Shown here one piece after another: positions 17,860-26,943 of a DNA stretch of 64,000 nt (the stretch's first letter is position 1; the number at the start of each line of letters is the position of its first letter). Where the stretch lies: assembly GCF_009830105.1 (NCBI RefSeq), contig NZ_WURB01000004.1:186001-250000 (forward strand). Reading direction: 5' to 3'. The position numbers were made by a program, and so were the translations under genes. The notes below the pieces were generated by a model. It was not told the origin of the DNA. It ran no database searches and saw only the letters and a program-made list of their open reading frames with translations. This DNA comes from Microvirga makkahensis. Its GTDB lineage: Bacteria > Pseudomonadota > Alphaproteobacteria > Rhizobiales > Beijerinckiaceae.

Positions 17860-18963
17860 ATGTCCGCTCGTCCCGAACCCCGTCCCGGCGTGATGAAGAT
17901 CGACGCCTACGTGCCCGGCAAAAGCGCCGCCGCGGGGGTTGCGAAGGTCCATAAGCTCTCCTCGAACGAGACGCCGCTGGGCCCCTCGCCGAAAGCCGTG
18001 GAGGCCGTGCGGAACACCGATCATCTGGAACTCTATCCCGACGGCTCCGCCACCAGGCTTCGCGAGGCGATCGCCGCGAAATACGGCCTCGATCCCAGCC
18101 GCATCGTCTGCGGGGCGGGCTCGGACGAGCTTCTGTCGCTCATCGCCTATGCCTATGTGGGTCCGGGCGACGAGGGCATCTTCAGCCAGCACGGCTTTCT
18201 CGTCTATCGCATCGCGATCCTCGCCGCCGGCGGCACGCCGGTAGTGGCCGAGGAGAAGAATCACCGCACCGACGTGGATGCCATCCTCGCGAAGGTGACG
18301 GAGAGGACGAAGATCGTCTTCCTGGCCAATCCCAACAACCCGACCGGTACCTACATTCCCTTCGACGAGGTGAAGCGCCTTCACGCGGGCCTTCCCTCAC
18401 ATGTCGTGCTGGTGCTGGACGCTGCCTATGCCGAATACGTGCGCCGCAACGACTACGAGGCGGGCCTCGAACTCGTCGCCACCGCCGAGAACGTGGTGAT
18501 GACGCGCACCTTCTCGAAGATCTACGGCCTCGCAAGCCTACGCATCGGCTGGATGGTGGCGCCCGCCCATATCGCCGAGGCGGTGAACCGCATCCGCGGC
18601 CCCTTCAACATGAACGGCCCGGCCATGGCGGCGGGCATCGCCGCCGTTCAGGACGAGGCTCATGTGGCGAAGGCCGTCGAACACAACGAGCAATGGCTCG
18701 AGTGGCTGACGAAGGAGATCGGGTCGCTCGGGCTGACGGTGACGCCGAGCGTCGCCAACTTCCTGATGATCACCTTTCCCGACGAGCCGGGCCGGACAGC
18801 GAAGGACGCAGATGCGTTCCTCTCCGGCCGCGGCCTCATCCTGCGCCGGATCGATGCCTATGGTCTGCCTCACGCCCTGCGCCTGACCGTGGGCGGCGAG
18901 GAGGCGAACCGCCTCGTCGTCGAGGCCCTGCGCGACTTCATGAAGGGTGGCAGCGATGCCTGA
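17860..18963 (+). CDS. hisC: Histidinol-phosphate/aromatic aminotransferase
   Basis: This 367-residue fold-type I PLP aminotransferase has the HisC layout. [18 protein letters not shown] lies near the N-terminus, [14 protein letters not shown] and [11 protein letters not shown] bind cofactor, and the Schiff-base Lys220 sits in [15 protein letters not shown]. An AGGAAG site lies 8 bases before the ATG at 17860; the longer upstream reading crosses a repeat and was rejected. Because it sits between chorismate mutase and tyrC, it probably also, or mainly, transaminates phenylpyruvate or 4-hydroxyphenylpyruvate. That dual role is an inference from context. Confidence 0.93.
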   Translation: MSARPEPRPGVMKIDAYVPGKSAAAGVAKVHKLSSNETPLGPSPKAVEAVRNTDHLELYPDGSATRLREAIAAKYGLDPSRIVCGAGSDELLSLIAYAYVGPGDEGIFSQHGFLVYRIAILAAGGTPVVAEEKNHRTDVDAILAKVTERTKIVFLANPNNPTGTYIPFDEVKRLHAGLPSHVVLVLDAAYAEYVRRNDYEAGLELVATAENVVMTRTFSKIYGLASLRIGWMVAPAHIAEAVNRIRGPFNMNGPAMAAGIAAVQDEAHVAKAVEHNEQWLEWLTKEIGSLGLTVTPSVANFLMITFPDEPGRTAKDADAFLSGRGLILRRIDAYGLPHALRLTVGGEEANRLVVEALRDFMKGGSDA

Positions 18964-19906
18964 GCGTCTCGGCCCATCTCTCTCGAAGCCGCTCTTCGAG
19001 CGCATCGCGCTGATCGGCCTCGGCCTGATCGGCTCGTCGATCGCGCGTGCCGCGAGGCATCTCAACCTTGCCGGGACCATCGTCGCCGTCGATCGCAGCG
19101 AGGAGGTGGTGGCGCGCGTGCGTGAGCTTCGCATTGCCGACGAGGCGACGACCGACCTCGTGGCGGGCGTGAAGGACGCGGACCTCGTCATTCTCTGCGT
19201 GCCGGTGGGCGTGTGCGGCGCCGTCGCCGAAGCCATGAGGCCCGGGCTGAAGCCCGGCTGCATCGTGTCGGACGTGGGCTCGGTGAAAGCCTCCGTGATC
19301 GCGCAGGTCCAGCCGCATCTGCCTCAAGACGTGCATTTCGTGCCTGCGCATCCCGTCGCCGGAACGGAGCATTCGGGCCCGGACGCGGGCTTCGCGACGC
19401 TCTTCCACAATCGCTGGTGCATCCTCACGCCGCCGGACGGCGCGGACGAGCAGGCGATCGAGCGCGTGCGCGTCTTCTGGAGCGCCATTGGCTCGAATGT
19501 GGAGATCATGAGCGCGCAGCACCACGATCTCGTGCTCGCCATCACGAGCCATGTGCCGCATCTGATCGCCTATAACATCGTGGGAACGGCTGCGGATCTG
19601 GAGACCGTCACGCAGAGCGAGGTGATCAAGTTCTCCGCGGGCGGCTTCCGCGATTTCACCCGCATCGCCGCTTCCGATCCCACCATGTGGCGCGACATCT
19701 TCCTGCACAACAAGGAAGCGGTGCTCGAGATGCTGGGCCGCCTCAACGAGGACATCGCCCTGCTGGCGCGAGCCATCCGCTGGGGCGAGGGCGACAAGCT
19801 GTTCGATCTCTTCACCCGCACGCGCGCCATCCGGCGCGGCATCATCTCCTCGGGCCAGGAAACGCCGGAGCCCGATTTCGGGCGCCGGCGCGAGGACAAG
19901 GCGTAA
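18956..19906 (+). CDS. tyrC: Prephenate/arogenate dehydrogenase
   Basis: TyrC/TyrA-type enzymes oxidatively decarboxylate prephenate or arogenate towards tyrosine. The 316-residue protein has the NAD(P)-binding [13 protein letters not shown] motif (about residues 18-30). Family-typical [21 protein letters not shown] (catalytic His region) and a helical C-terminal dimer domain (about 180-290) follow. The ATG at 18956 lies inside the hisC 3' end and overlaps its stop by eight bases, with AGGGTGG upstream, so translation is coupled. The choice between prephenate and arogenate cannot be made here. Confidence 0.92.
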   Translation: MPERLGPSLSKPLFERIALIGLGLIGSSIARAARHLNLAGTIVAVDRSEEVVARVRELRIADEATTDLVAGVKDADLVILCVPVGVCGAVAEAMRPGLKPGCIVSDVGSVKASVIAQVQPHLPQDVHFVPAHPVAGTEHSGPDAGFATLFHNRWCILTPPDGADEQAIERVRVFWSAIGSNVEIMSAQHHDLVLAITSHVPHLIAYNIVGTAADLETVTQSEVIKFSAGGFRDFTRIAASDPTMWRDIFLHNKEAVLEMLGRLNEDIALLARAIRWGEGDKLFDLFTRTRAIRRGIISSGQETPEPDFGRRREDKA

Positions 19907-19934
19907 TCGAGCCTATCGGGGCCGGTGACTTTGC

Positions 19935-20022
19935 CGTCGTGGCCGTGCCTGTCCCGGTCGTACCGATCGGAAAGCGCGGCGTTTCAGATCTTCGGCATCC
20001 CGGCACAAGGCCCGGGATGCCG
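19935..20022. repeat. Type-A dispersed intergenic repeat, copy 2
   Basis: It begins CGTCGTGGCCGTGCCTGTCC. Its second half is a strong hairpin, GGCATCCCGG-CACAAGG-CCCGGGATGCC (about 19994-20021). It lies between the convergent tyrC and DUF2125 genes, where the hairpin could also end transcription. Confidence 0.65.
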
Positions 20023-20045
20023 AAGGGGAGACTGAGAGGTCACGC

Positions 20046-21095
20046 TCAATACAGCGGCTGCAATCTCACGTTCGGGATCACGAAGGGCCCCAGGGCGAGG
20101 AAGCCGTTGTCGAGGGTGAGCGGCGGCAGCGGCGAAAGCTGCGGCTGCCCGGTGCCCTTGTCATTGGCGCGCGGATTCTGGCCGAGCAGCGCGCCGAGCA
20201 GGGCGCCGCCGGTGCGGCTGCCGGTGATCTTGCCGATGAGACCGTCGAGACCCGCGGCAGCCATGCTGAGCCGGCCTGCCGGGCGGTGCTCCTCGTCGAG
20301 AGCGAGCGTGCCCTTGGCCTCCAGGCGGCGCGGTCCCTTGGTCACGGATAGCATGCGGACATCGAGCATCCCGCCGGCGCTGCGCCAGCGCTCGAGCTCC
20401 TCCGCCAGAGGGCGGCCCCGGAAGCCGGCCGTCTGGGTCGCCGTCACATCCGCGTCCAGGTCCGTAGGCTCCGTGCCGCCGATGAGGGCATCGAGCATCG
20501 GAATGGTCGCCTTCGTCACCGAGAGGGCCGCGTCATAGGCTTGGTCCGACGCGCGCGTGGGATTGGGGCGCAGATGCAGCTCCAGATGCTGGCCGGAGGT
20601 GGCGATTTCCTGCGGCAGAAGGCCCGTCACCGTGAAGGCGGGCGCGCTGGCCGCGATCGAGAGACGCTGAAGCCCGGTCCGCGAGGCGTGGATGCTCGCC
20701 TGCAGAAGATCCCAGCGGCCCTGCACCGTCACTTGGCCGTCGGTCACACGCAAGGGGCCCCCGATCTCGGCGATCACGAGGCGCGGCTGATAGACCTGCG
20801 CGATGGCTTCCGTGCGCCCGAAGGAGGCGGTGACCGCACCCTGTTTCAGCTCGAGAGCGTTGCAGACGATCTCGACGCGAAAGGGATAGCCCGCGATGGT
20901 GCGGTCCGGGCAGGTCCATTGCCGGCCGTCGCGCGCCTCCGCCGCGAGCCATGCATCGAGCGCCTCGGCCGTTCGGTTGCGGATGACGAACCATGCGACG
21001 CTCCAGGCGATGGCGACGAGAAGCAGCAGGACGAAGGGCGTATAGAGCCAGAAGCGGCTGTGGTGCTTGCTTTCCGCTGGGATGGCCTCGGCCAT
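20046..21095 (-). CDS. DUF2125 domain-containing membrane-anchored protein
   Basis: The 349-residue product has one N-terminal membrane helix (about residues 17-40, LYTPFVLLLLVAIAWSVAWFVI) and a long periplasmic beta-rich domain of the DUF2125 family (WTCPDRTIAGYPFRVEIVCN is typical). DUF2125 proteins are common in Hyphomicrobiales; their role is not established. AGGAGA precedes the ATG at 21095 by 7 bases. It is transcribed away from chaC, with which it shares a short divergent promoter region. Confidence 0.88.
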   Translation of the reverse strand: MAEAIPAESKHHSRFWLYTPFVLLLLVAIAWSVAWFVIRNRTAEALDAWLAAEARDGRQWTCPDRTIAGYPFRVEIVCNALELKQGAVTASFGRTEAIAQVYQPRLVIAEIGGPLRVTDGQVTVQGRWDLLQASIHASRTGLQRLSIAASAPAFTVTGLLPQEIATSGQHLELHLRPNPTRASDQAYDAALSVTKATIPMLDALIGGTEPTDLDADVTATQTAGFRGRPLAEELERWRSAGGMLDVRMLSVTKGPRRLEAKGTLALDEEHRPAGRLSMAAAGLDGLIGKITGSRTGGALLGALLGQNPRANDKGTGQPQLSPLPPLTLDNGFLALGPFVIPNVRLQPLY

Positions 21096-21213
21096 GCAAG
21101 ATCTCCTGTTGTGCTGCTGCTTCGTAGCTGCTAGCGCCCCACAGGGAAAGTGGTCTGCGCTTTTCGCGTGAATGCAGGCGCTGCTTAGAAGGCAAAGCAG
21201 GCAAGGTTCAGGC

Positions 21214-21759
21214 ATGGGAACGATGACGGACGGTTCCGGGGATCTGTGGGTTTTCGGCTACGGCTCCCTCATGTGGAGGCCGGGCTTTCCCTTTGTCGAA
21301 CGCCGCCACGCGCATCTTCACGGCTATCGCCGCGCGCTCTGCGTCCTCTCCCATGTCCATCGCGGAACGCCCGAGAATCCGGGCCTCGTGCTCGGCCTCG
21401 ACCGGGGCGGGCGCTGCCACGGCGTCGCGTTCCGGGTCGCGAAGGAGGAGGTTCAGGCGACCGTGCGTTACCTGCGCGAGCGCGAGCAGGCGACGAGCGT
21501 CTATCTGGAGCGGCACCTGCCCGTGCGGCTCGAGGATGGCCGCGCCGTCACGGCCCTGGGCTACGTGGCCGACCGCAGGCACGGGCAATATGCGGGCACG
21601 CTTTCCTTCGAGGAGGTGCTGGCCCTCGTGCGGCAGGGCAGGGGCATTTCCGGCGCCAATCCGGATTACGTGCGCTCGACCTACGAGCACCTGCTCGGCA
21701 TGGGGGTAGTGGATCCGCTGATGAAGCGGATCGTCGCCGCGCTCGATCAGGAGGCCTGA
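21214..21759 (+). CDS. Gamma-glutamylcyclotransferase, ChaC family
   Basis: ChaC-like enzymes cleave glutathione (or other gamma-glutamyl compounds) to 5-oxoproline and the remaining dipeptide. The 181-residue protein has the family-defining VFGYGSLMWRPGFP near residue 13 and the VAFRVAKEEVQATVRYLREREQ region. The LALVRQGRGISGANPDYVRSTYEHLLGMGV C-terminus is also ChaC-like. A catalytic Glu is expected in the central strand region. The ATG at 21214 follows AAGG by 9 bases; the ATG at 21223 is possible too. The 3' end overlaps the convergent gene by 13 bases. Confidence 0.9.
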   Translation: MGTMTDGSGDLWVFGYGSLMWRPGFPFVERRHAHLHGYRRALCVLSHVHRGTPENPGLVLGLDRGGRCHGVAFRVAKEEVQATVRYLREREQATSVYLERHLPVRLEDGRAVTALGYVADRRHGQYAGTLSFEEVLALVRQGRGISGANPDYVRSTYEHLLGMGVVDPLMKRIVAALDQEA

Positions 21760-22193
21760 TCCGCGTTCTCGCGCAGATCCGCCAGAATCTCGCGGCGGCG
21801 GGCCTCCGTATCGGCAAGGCGATGGATGTGGAGTTCGGTGGCGCCGCGCTCCCGGGCCGCATCGAGCCAGCGGGTCCGGGGCTCCGCGCTCGGCCTGTCG
21901 CCGGCAAGAGCCGAATCGATCACGTGGGCGATGCCGGTCTCGTCGCGGTGCACGGCCAGGATCACCGCGTCGGTGACCTCCAGCAGTTCCTTCAGGTCGA
22001 GAGGATGCACGCCGACGATGTAGCGTCGGCCCGACAGGCCACGCCAGGAGCTCAGGGTGGAGTTCAGCGTGGAGGAGGAGCGAAGCCCCGCCGTTGCTCT
22101 CAGCCGTTCCTCGCGCACGCCAGCCCTCCGCATACGGTCGTTGCGGAGGTCCCGCATGGCCGTGTTCCAGGATATGGTCCGCTTGTTCGCCAT
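21747..22193 (-). CDS. Conserved-looking hypothetical protein, 148 aa
   Basis: I recognise no family. The protein is basic at the N-terminus (residues 1-35, many Arg/Lys), followed by a compact segment RRYIVGVHPLDLKELLEVTDAVILAVHRDETGIAHVIDSALAG that looks like a small alpha/beta fold, and a charged helical tail. It is cytoplasmic by appearance. A perfect 6-bp inverted repeat (TTCTTA/TAAGAA) ends four bases before the ATG and overlaps the expected ribosome site, hinting at tight or autogenous control. Confidence 0.6.
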   Translation of the reverse strand: MANKRTISWNTAMRDLRNDRMRRAGVREERLRATAGLRSSSTLNSTLSSWRGLSGRRYIVGVHPLDLKELLEVTDAVILAVHRDETGIAHVIDSALAGDRPSAEPRTRWLDAARERGATELHIHRLADTEARRREILADLRENADQAS

Positions 22194-22196
22194 TTG

Positions 22197-22212
22197 TTCT
22201 TATATGTAAGAA
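22197..22212 (-). promoter_or_regulatory. Operator-like inverted repeat just upstream of the 148-aa gene
   Basis: TTCTTA-TATG-TAAGAA is a perfect 6+4+6 palindrome in an unusually AT-rich spot. On the minus strand it ends four bases before the ATG at 22193 and contains a -10-like TATAAG, so it could be an operator over the promoter or ribosome site. Confidence 0.4.
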
Positions 22213-22253
22213 AGGAAAGGCGATCCGTCAAGGTCCGGGAAAGCTTAGCAGTA

Positions 22254-23051
22254 TCAGATATTTGGTGTCGATGTGACGGGCTCGGGCGGGATGCCTCCGA
22301 GTCCTAGCTCGTGCCGGCCCTCCGCCAGCAGCCTGCCGGAGGATTCCTCGATGGCATCCTGCATGCTCTGGAAGAATTCCTCCCGCTTCAGACCGGGGGC
22401 GATCGGGTCGAGGATCTCGACGCGGATCGTGCCGGGACGGCGGATGAACTGGCGGCGGGGCCAGTAAAGGCCGGAATTCAGCGCCACCGGAATGCAAGGG
22501 AAACCGAGGTTCTGGTAGAGATGCGCCACGCCATACTTGTAGGCGGCCGGAGCTCCGGGCGGCCGACGCGTGCCCTCGGGGAAGATGATGATTTGGCGGC
22601 CGTGCTGGGCCTCTTCCCTAGCCCGGGCGGTCATCTGCACGAGAGCCTGCGAGCCCGCCCTGCGGTTCACCGGTACGCAGCGCGCCTTGCGCAGGTACCA
22701 GCCGAAGAAGGGAATCCACATCAGCTCCCGCTTCAGGATGAAGGTGGGATCGTCGAAGATCGTCACCAACGCGAAGGTTTCCCAGAAGGACTGGTGCTTG
22801 GCCGCGACGAGGGCTCCTCCCGCCGGGATCCTCCCCACGCCGCGGATTTCGACCCTCGTCCCGGCGATCACCCGCAGCAGCCAGAGCGACGAGCGTGCCC
22901 AGACCTTGACCAGGGCGATGAAGACCCGGCGCGGCACCAGGAAGGCCGGGATCAGGATGATCAGCCACAGGACGAGATTGGCATAGAAGGCGACGTTGAA
23001 CAGGAAGGAGCGGACGAACAGCATGGCTTCGTGAAAGGAAAAGCGGAGCAT
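22254..23051 (-). CDS. plsC: 1-acyl-sn-glycerol-3-phosphate acyltransferase
   Basis: PlsC-type enzymes make phosphatidic acid from lysophosphatidic acid at the inner membrane. The 265-residue protein has hydrophobic N-terminal segments (about 8-45), the catalytic HX4E-type block KHQSFWETF (about residues 84-92), and the IIFPEGTRRPPG motif III. It ends the run ftsE-ftsX-YdcF-plsC, an order seen in related bacteria. GGAG lies 5 bases before the ATG at 23051. A type-B repeat fills part of the gap to the YdcF gene, so it may have its own transcript. Confidence 0.9.
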   Translation of the reverse strand: MLRFSFHEAMLFVRSFLFNVAFYANLVLWLIILIPAFLVPRRVFIALVKVWARSSLWLLRVIAGTRVEIRGVGRIPAGGALVAAKHQSFWETFALVTIFDDPTFILKRELMWIPFFGWYLRKARCVPVNRRAGSQALVQMTARAREEAQHGRQIIIFPEGTRRPPGAPAAYKYGVAHLYQNLGFPCIPVALNSGLYWPRRQFIRRPGTIRVEILDPIAPGLKREEFFQSMQDAIEESSGRLLAEGRHELGLGGIPPEPVTSTPNI

Positions 23052-23077
23052 ACGGCTCCGCGGGCCGGCGCACCTTA

Positions 23078-23128
23078 ACGCATCGCGCGAGAAAGTGGAC
23101 CCGTTTTCCGGCGCGGAATGACGATGAG
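23078..23128. repeat. Type-B dispersed intergenic repeat
   Basis: AACGCATCGCGCGAGAAAGT is followed by GGACCCGTTTTCCGGCGCG and ends with a degenerate inverted end (GACGATGAGG). It lies between plsC and the YdcF-family gene. Confidence 0.6.
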
Positions 23129-23346
23129 GCCGACGTCCCGACCCGTCGCTGGCGGGAGGAGGTCATGACGAGGGGCGGCCCGATCCTCGCAGACCCGCTG
23201 ATTCCCCACCACCTTTGCATAGTATCTTGGTGCCGGAACATCCGGCTCAGGAGACTGCTCGAAGGCTGGAAACCCCCCCGCTGCCGGCCTCGTGCGCATG
23301 GAAGAGCACAGCGCCTGCCGGCGCCCGGAGATTTCCTGCCCAGATT

Positions 23347-24123
23347 TTAGTGCGAAGTCGTTTCGACGTTCGCCTGCTGGCTCGGGGCGCCACCGCTGAT
23401 GATGTGGGCAACCGAGGAGCGCTCCGGATCGTCCTCGAAGCGCGTGCGAACCCAGACGGCCAGGAGCTTCAGGTATTCCAGGGCCAGGACCTTGGCCGTC
23501 GCGGGGTTGCTCCACCAATCGTGCGGGTCGATGGTGGCTGCGACCGGGTAGGGGATCTTCTGGAGATTCGGCAACGCGTGGTCGAGTTCCACCAGAGTCC
23601 GTGGCATGTGGTAGTTCGAGGTCACGATGATGATGGTGTCGAACCCGTTCCGCTCCGTCCAGCGCCGCGTCTCGATGGCGTTGCCGATGGTGTTGCGGGC
23701 CCGGTAGTCCAGATCCACGCAGCATTCGAAGAGCTGTCGCTGACCGGGGTTGAGGCGGGAGATCTGATCCCGGCTGGTCCTCTCGTTGACGCCGGAAATG
23801 AGGAGGCGCTTGGCATAGCCCTTCGCCAGAAGATCGATGGCATCGCCGATGCGCTGGGCGCCTCCGGTCAGGGCCACGATGCCGTCGGCCCGCGTCTCGG
23901 GCGGCCTCTCGGAACGGTCGAGGCTGTAGACGAAGGCGAGAAAGCCGAGGAACCCGGCCAGGCAGAAGGCAGCAAAGCTCCACAAAACGGCACTCAGGAG
24001 ACGCCGGGTCATGGAACTTTCAGCCGGAATCGCCGGATCGCTCTGCATCGTCCAGCGCCAGCCAAGGGCTTCGGCAGGATCCGTGGCGTGCGGCGACGCC
24101 CAGGTTTGCGTACGCGAGGTCAT
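23347..24123 (-). CDS. YdcF family protein (DUF218, SanA/ElyC-like)
   Basis: The 258-residue protein has one membrane helix (about residues 40-65, LLSAVLWSFAAFCLAGFLGFLAFVYSL) and a DUF218 domain: DGIVALTGGAQRIGDAIDLLAKGYAKRLLISG, the ARNTIGNA segment and IIIVTSNYHMPRTLVEL. E. coli relatives (SanA, ElyC) affect envelope integrity and peptidoglycan or lipid-carrier metabolism. The start is uncertain: ATG at 24123 is used, but ATG at 24012 (MTRRLLSAVLW) would place the helix at the very N-terminus as usual. It follows ftsX by about 70 bases. Confidence 0.85.
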   Translation of the reverse strand: MTSRTQTWASPHATDPAEALGWRWTMQSDPAIPAESSMTRRLLSAVLWSFAAFCLAGFLGFLAFVYSLDRSERPPETRADGIVALTGGAQRIGDAIDLLAKGYAKRLLISGVNERTSRDQISRLNPGQRQLFECCVDLDYRARNTIGNAIETRRWTERNGFDTIIIVTSNYHMPRTLVELDHALPNLQKIPYPVAATIDPHDWWSNPATAKVLALEYLKLLAVWVRTRFEDDPERSSVAHIISGGAPSQQANVETTSH

Positions 24124-24191
24124 CTCGGACGATGATAGAGGTGAATGCGGCAATGGAGAGGCAGCCCCCTTTATCCACGGGTAACCTAGGA

Positions 24192-25184
24192 TCAACCATT
24201 TCCATTAAGAAAACGTCTCACCGTCAGCCGCGACACGATGCCTGTGATCAGCGCCACGAGGAGGGCGATCAGGATCACGATCAGATAACCGGTCAAGCTC
24301 ATGTTGAAGGCGCCGAACAGGGCCTCGATCTGATCGCCCGCCGGGCTGGCACGCCAGGAGCGGGTGACCAGGCCCAGAACCACCGTGAGAGCCAGGGCAG
24401 CGGCGGCCCCGACGGCGCTGCCGCGCAGGCCCAGCTTGAAGAAGCGGCGCTGGAATTCCCGGGCGATGAAGTCGTCGTTCGCCCCCACGAAATGGAGCAC
24501 TTCCACGACTTCCTTGTTGCCGGCCATGGCGCCGCGCGTGGCGAAGATCACCGCGAGACCCGCTGCGATCAAAACGAGGGCGACCAGGAAGATGCCTGTG
24601 CCGATGATCGTGTTCGCCATGGCCGACAGGCGCGACACCCAGAGCGCGTGATCGTCGAGCGTCGCGCCGGGCACCTCCTTCCCGAGGCTCTGCCGCAACG
24701 GTCCGAAATCCGGTCGGGTGTCCTCCTTCAGCTTGATGACGATGAGGCGTGGCACGGGCAGGTCCTTGAAATCGAGGCCGCTTCCCAGCCACGGCTCCAG
24801 CAGGCGCTCCGATTCCTCTTTCGTGAAGGCATGCGCCTGCTCCACGCCCGGCGTCCGGCTGGCCAGCGCAACGGCCCGGGCGACGTCCTCGTCGATGGCT
24901 CGCTGGGGATTGGGGCGGATCTGGATGGTCACCTCGCGGGCGATCTCGGATCGCCATTGCGCGGAACTGGCGGCGACAAGCTCGGCGCCGCCCGCGCAGA
25001 GGGCGGCGAGAAAGGTCAGGATCGCGATCACGGCGGCGAGGGCCTGCCCTCCCGCCGAATCCACCGGGACGAGGGGTGCGTTGCGACTGAGGGAGGCGGG
25101 CAGGGCGCGTTTGTCTCCCCCCTTTCCTTTCGGCGGCGGCGAGGCTTTCCTCAGATAGGGCTGGGGCGCGTTCATCCGGCTCAC
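24192..25184 (-). CDS. ftsX: Cell division protein FtsX
   Basis: FtsX is the membrane partner of FtsE at the septum, where the pair controls peptidoglycan hydrolases. The 330-residue protein has a polar N-terminal tail, a first membrane helix (about 45-70), and a periplasmic loop with the ECD-like LVAASSAQWRSEIAREVTIQIRP. Three C-terminal helices follow (about 195-325) with the FtsX-typical EVVEVLHFVGANDDFIAREFQRRFF. The GTG at 25184 overlaps the ftsE stop (GTGA); the ATG at 25175 is equally possible. Confidence 0.93.
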   Translation of the reverse strand: MSRMNAPQPYLRKASPPPKGKGGDKRALPASLSRNAPLVPVDSAGGQALAAVIAILTFLAALCAGGAELVAASSAQWRSEIAREVTIQIRPNPQRAIDEDVARAVALASRTPGVEQAHAFTKEESERLLEPWLGSGLDFKDLPVPRLIVIKLKEDTRPDFGPLRQSLGKEVPGATLDDHALWVSRLSAMANTIIGTGIFLVALVLIAAGLAVIFATRGAMAGNKEVVEVLHFVGANDDFIAREFQRRFFKLGLRGSAVGAAAALALTVVLGLVTRSWRASPAGDQIEALFGAFNMSLTGYLIVILIALLVALITGIVSRLTVRRFLNGNG

Positions 25185-25888
25185 TCGTCGATGTGCAGCC
25201 GGCCGTCGCCGAGCACGAGGCGGCGCACGTTGAGCTGATCCATGAGGCTGAAATCGTGGGTGGCGATGACAACCGAGGTTCCGAGCCGGTTGAGTTCGAT
25301 GAACAGGCGCAGCAGGCGCCGGGCCAGGGACGGATCCACGTTGCCGGTGGGCTCGTCGGCGAGCAGAAGATCCGGCCGCACGATGAGGGCGCGGGCGATG
25401 GCCGCGCGCTGCTTCTCGCCGCCTGAAAGCACCGGCGGCAGCATGTGCATGCGGTCGCCCAAACCCACCCAGCGCAGCAATTCCACGACCTCGGCGCGAT
25501 AGCTCGATTCCTCCTTGCCCTGGACGCGCAAGGGAAGGGCGACGTTCTCGTAGGTGGTCAGGTGATCGAGCAGGCGGAAATCCTGGAACACCACGCCCAT
25601 GCGGCGGCGGAGGTCGGTCAGATCGTCCTTCGAGATCCTGGAGACGTCCTCGCCGAAGAGGGAGATCAGCCCGCGCGTGGGCTTCACCGAAAGCAGGATG
25701 AGGCGAAGCAGCGTGGTCTTGCCCGCGCCCGAGGGGCCCGTGAGGAATTGAAAGGAATTCGGCTCGATGGAGAAGGTCAGGTCGCGCAGGACCTCGGGCC
25801 CCATGCCGTAACGCACGCCCACATTCTCGAACCGCACGGACGGGATGCCCGGGCCCTCGTCGAATTCCTCGTCATCATAGGCTCTCAC
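25181..25888 (-). CDS. ftsE: Cell division ATP-binding protein FtsE
   Basis: The 235-residue ABC ATPase has Walker A GPSGAGKTT, the Q-loop VFQDFRLLDHLT, the signature LSGGEKQRAAIARAL and Walker B LLLADEPTGNVD. The DFRLLDHLTTYENVALPL segment is characteristic of FtsE. The first 16 residues (acidic, YDDEEFDEGPG) extend beyond the usual start. The GTG at 25888 is the only suitable start before the conserved VRFENVGVRYG. It leads the ftsEX-YdcF-plsC run and is divergent from hpt. Confidence 0.95.
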   Translation of the reverse strand: MRAYDDEEFDEGPGIPSVRFENVGVRYGMGPEVLRDLTFSIEPNSFQFLTGPSGAGKTTLLRLILLSVKPTRGLISLFGEDVSRISKDDLTDLRRRMGVVFQDFRLLDHLTTYENVALPLRVQGKEESSYRAEVVELLRWVGLGDRMHMLPPVLSGGEKQRAAIARALIVRPDLLLADEPTGNVDPSLARRLLRLFIELNRLGTSVVIATHDFSLMDQLNVRRLVLGDGRLHIDE

Positions 25889-25983
25889 GCGCGCCCGAAC
25901 CCTCCTTGAAAAGCCGGCGAAGCGACGGACCGGGAGCGTCCGCGGCCAGCGACCGCTCGCGATTCGTGTTCCTTATGGCCCGG

Positions 25984-26003
25984 TTATGGTTAGCAACCCA
26001 TAA
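25984..26003. promoter_or_regulatory. Inverted repeat in the ftsE-hpt divergent region
   Basis: TTATGG-TTAGCAAC-CCATAA has perfect 6-bp arms and an 8-base spacer, about 96 bases upstream of ftsE. It may be a binding site for a dimeric regulator. No other structure stands out in this 296-base gap. Confidence 0.3.
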
Positions 26004-26184
26004 ACTTGCCGGGGGGCGACGGAAAGCGAAGCGGTCGCGGGACATTGCCGCAGGATCGGCTCCGCGGGTCCGGAATTCGCCATTTTGCCGGGAAAATCGT
26101 GAAGTCCGTTTGACTTCCGCGCTCCGCCATGGTCGTGAAGAAACCGGCTTTTGCGCTTTTCCCGTTTTTCTGGACTGAACGACG

Positions 26185-26754
26185 ATGACCGCTGCTCACC
26201 GTATCCGGGTTCTCTTCGACGAGGACACCATCGCCAGACGCATCGAGGCCCTGGCGCAGGCAATCGCGAATTCCAAGCCCGAGAACCTGCTCGTCGTCGC
26301 CGTTCTCAAGGGCAGCTTCATGTTCGCGGCCGATCTGATCCGGGCCCTGCACAAGGCCGGTCTCGCGCCGCAGGTGGAGTTCGTGCATCTGTCCAGCTAT
26401 CTCGACGGCACGGTCTCGACCGGCCAGGTCACGATCCTGCGCGACGTGGAAAGCGACGTGCGCGGCCGCGACGTGCTGCTCGTGGACGATATCCTCGAAT
26501 CCGGCCGCACGATCACCTTCGCCAAGGACCTGCTCATGGCCCGCGGAGCCAAGAGCGTGAAGACGGCCGTTCTCCTGGAAAAGCCCGGCAAGCGCGCCGT
26601 GAGCATCGATCCGGACTATGTCGGCTTCACCTGCCCCGACGTGTTCGTCATCGGCTACGGCATGGATGTTGCCCATTCTTACCGCCAGCTGCCGTTCGTC
26701 GGTGTGCTCGACCGGCACGACACGAATCCCGATCTGTTCGACAAGCCCGAATAG
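26185..26754 (+). CDS. hpt: Hypoxanthine phosphoribosyltransferase
   Basis: Hpt salvages hypoxanthine (and often guanine) with PRPP to give IMP or GMP. The 189-residue protein has the PRPP-binding motif VLLVDDILESGRTITFA (about residues 93-109), the LKGSFMFAADLIRAL segment and the C-terminal DVFVIGYGMDVAHSYRQLPFVGVL typical of bacterial HPRT. The length is normal. The gene stands alone and is followed by a type-A repeat. Confidence 0.95.
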   Translation: MTAAHRIRVLFDEDTIARRIEALAQAIANSKPENLLVVAVLKGSFMFAADLIRALHKAGLAPQVEFVHLSSYLDGTVSTGQVTILRDVESDVRGRDVLLVDDILESGRTITFAKDLLMARGAKSVKTAVLLEKPGKRAVSIDPDYVGFTCPDVFVIGYGMDVAHSYRQLPFVGVLDRHDTNPDLFDKPE

Positions 26755-26825
26755 AGCGCGCATCCCTCCCCATCCGTCTCGGATCCTTCCGAGATGGGCC
26801 TTCTCTTGCGCCATCAGCCCTACGA

Positions 26826-26915
26826 CGTCAGGCCGGGTTCGTCCCGGGGATCGCGCCGCTGAGGAGCGCGTCGCTTCGGATCATCGGGGTCACCGGCCAT
26901 GGGCCGGGGATGACG
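26826..26915. repeat. Type-A dispersed intergenic repeat, copy 3
   Basis: CGTCAGGCCGGGTTCGTCCC opens and CCGGCCATGGGCCGGGGATG-ACG closes the element, with CGCGCC-GCTGAGGA-GCGCG in the middle. It lies between the convergent hpt and tspO genes. Confidence 0.65.
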
Positions 26916-26943
26916 CGGGGAGAGCTGGTTCGAGCGTGCGCCC

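Noticed and set aside
21130-21182. A fifth type-B repeat before chaC
   Set aside because: GGGAAAGTGGTCTGCGCTTTTCGCG resembles the core, but the inverted ends are too degraded.
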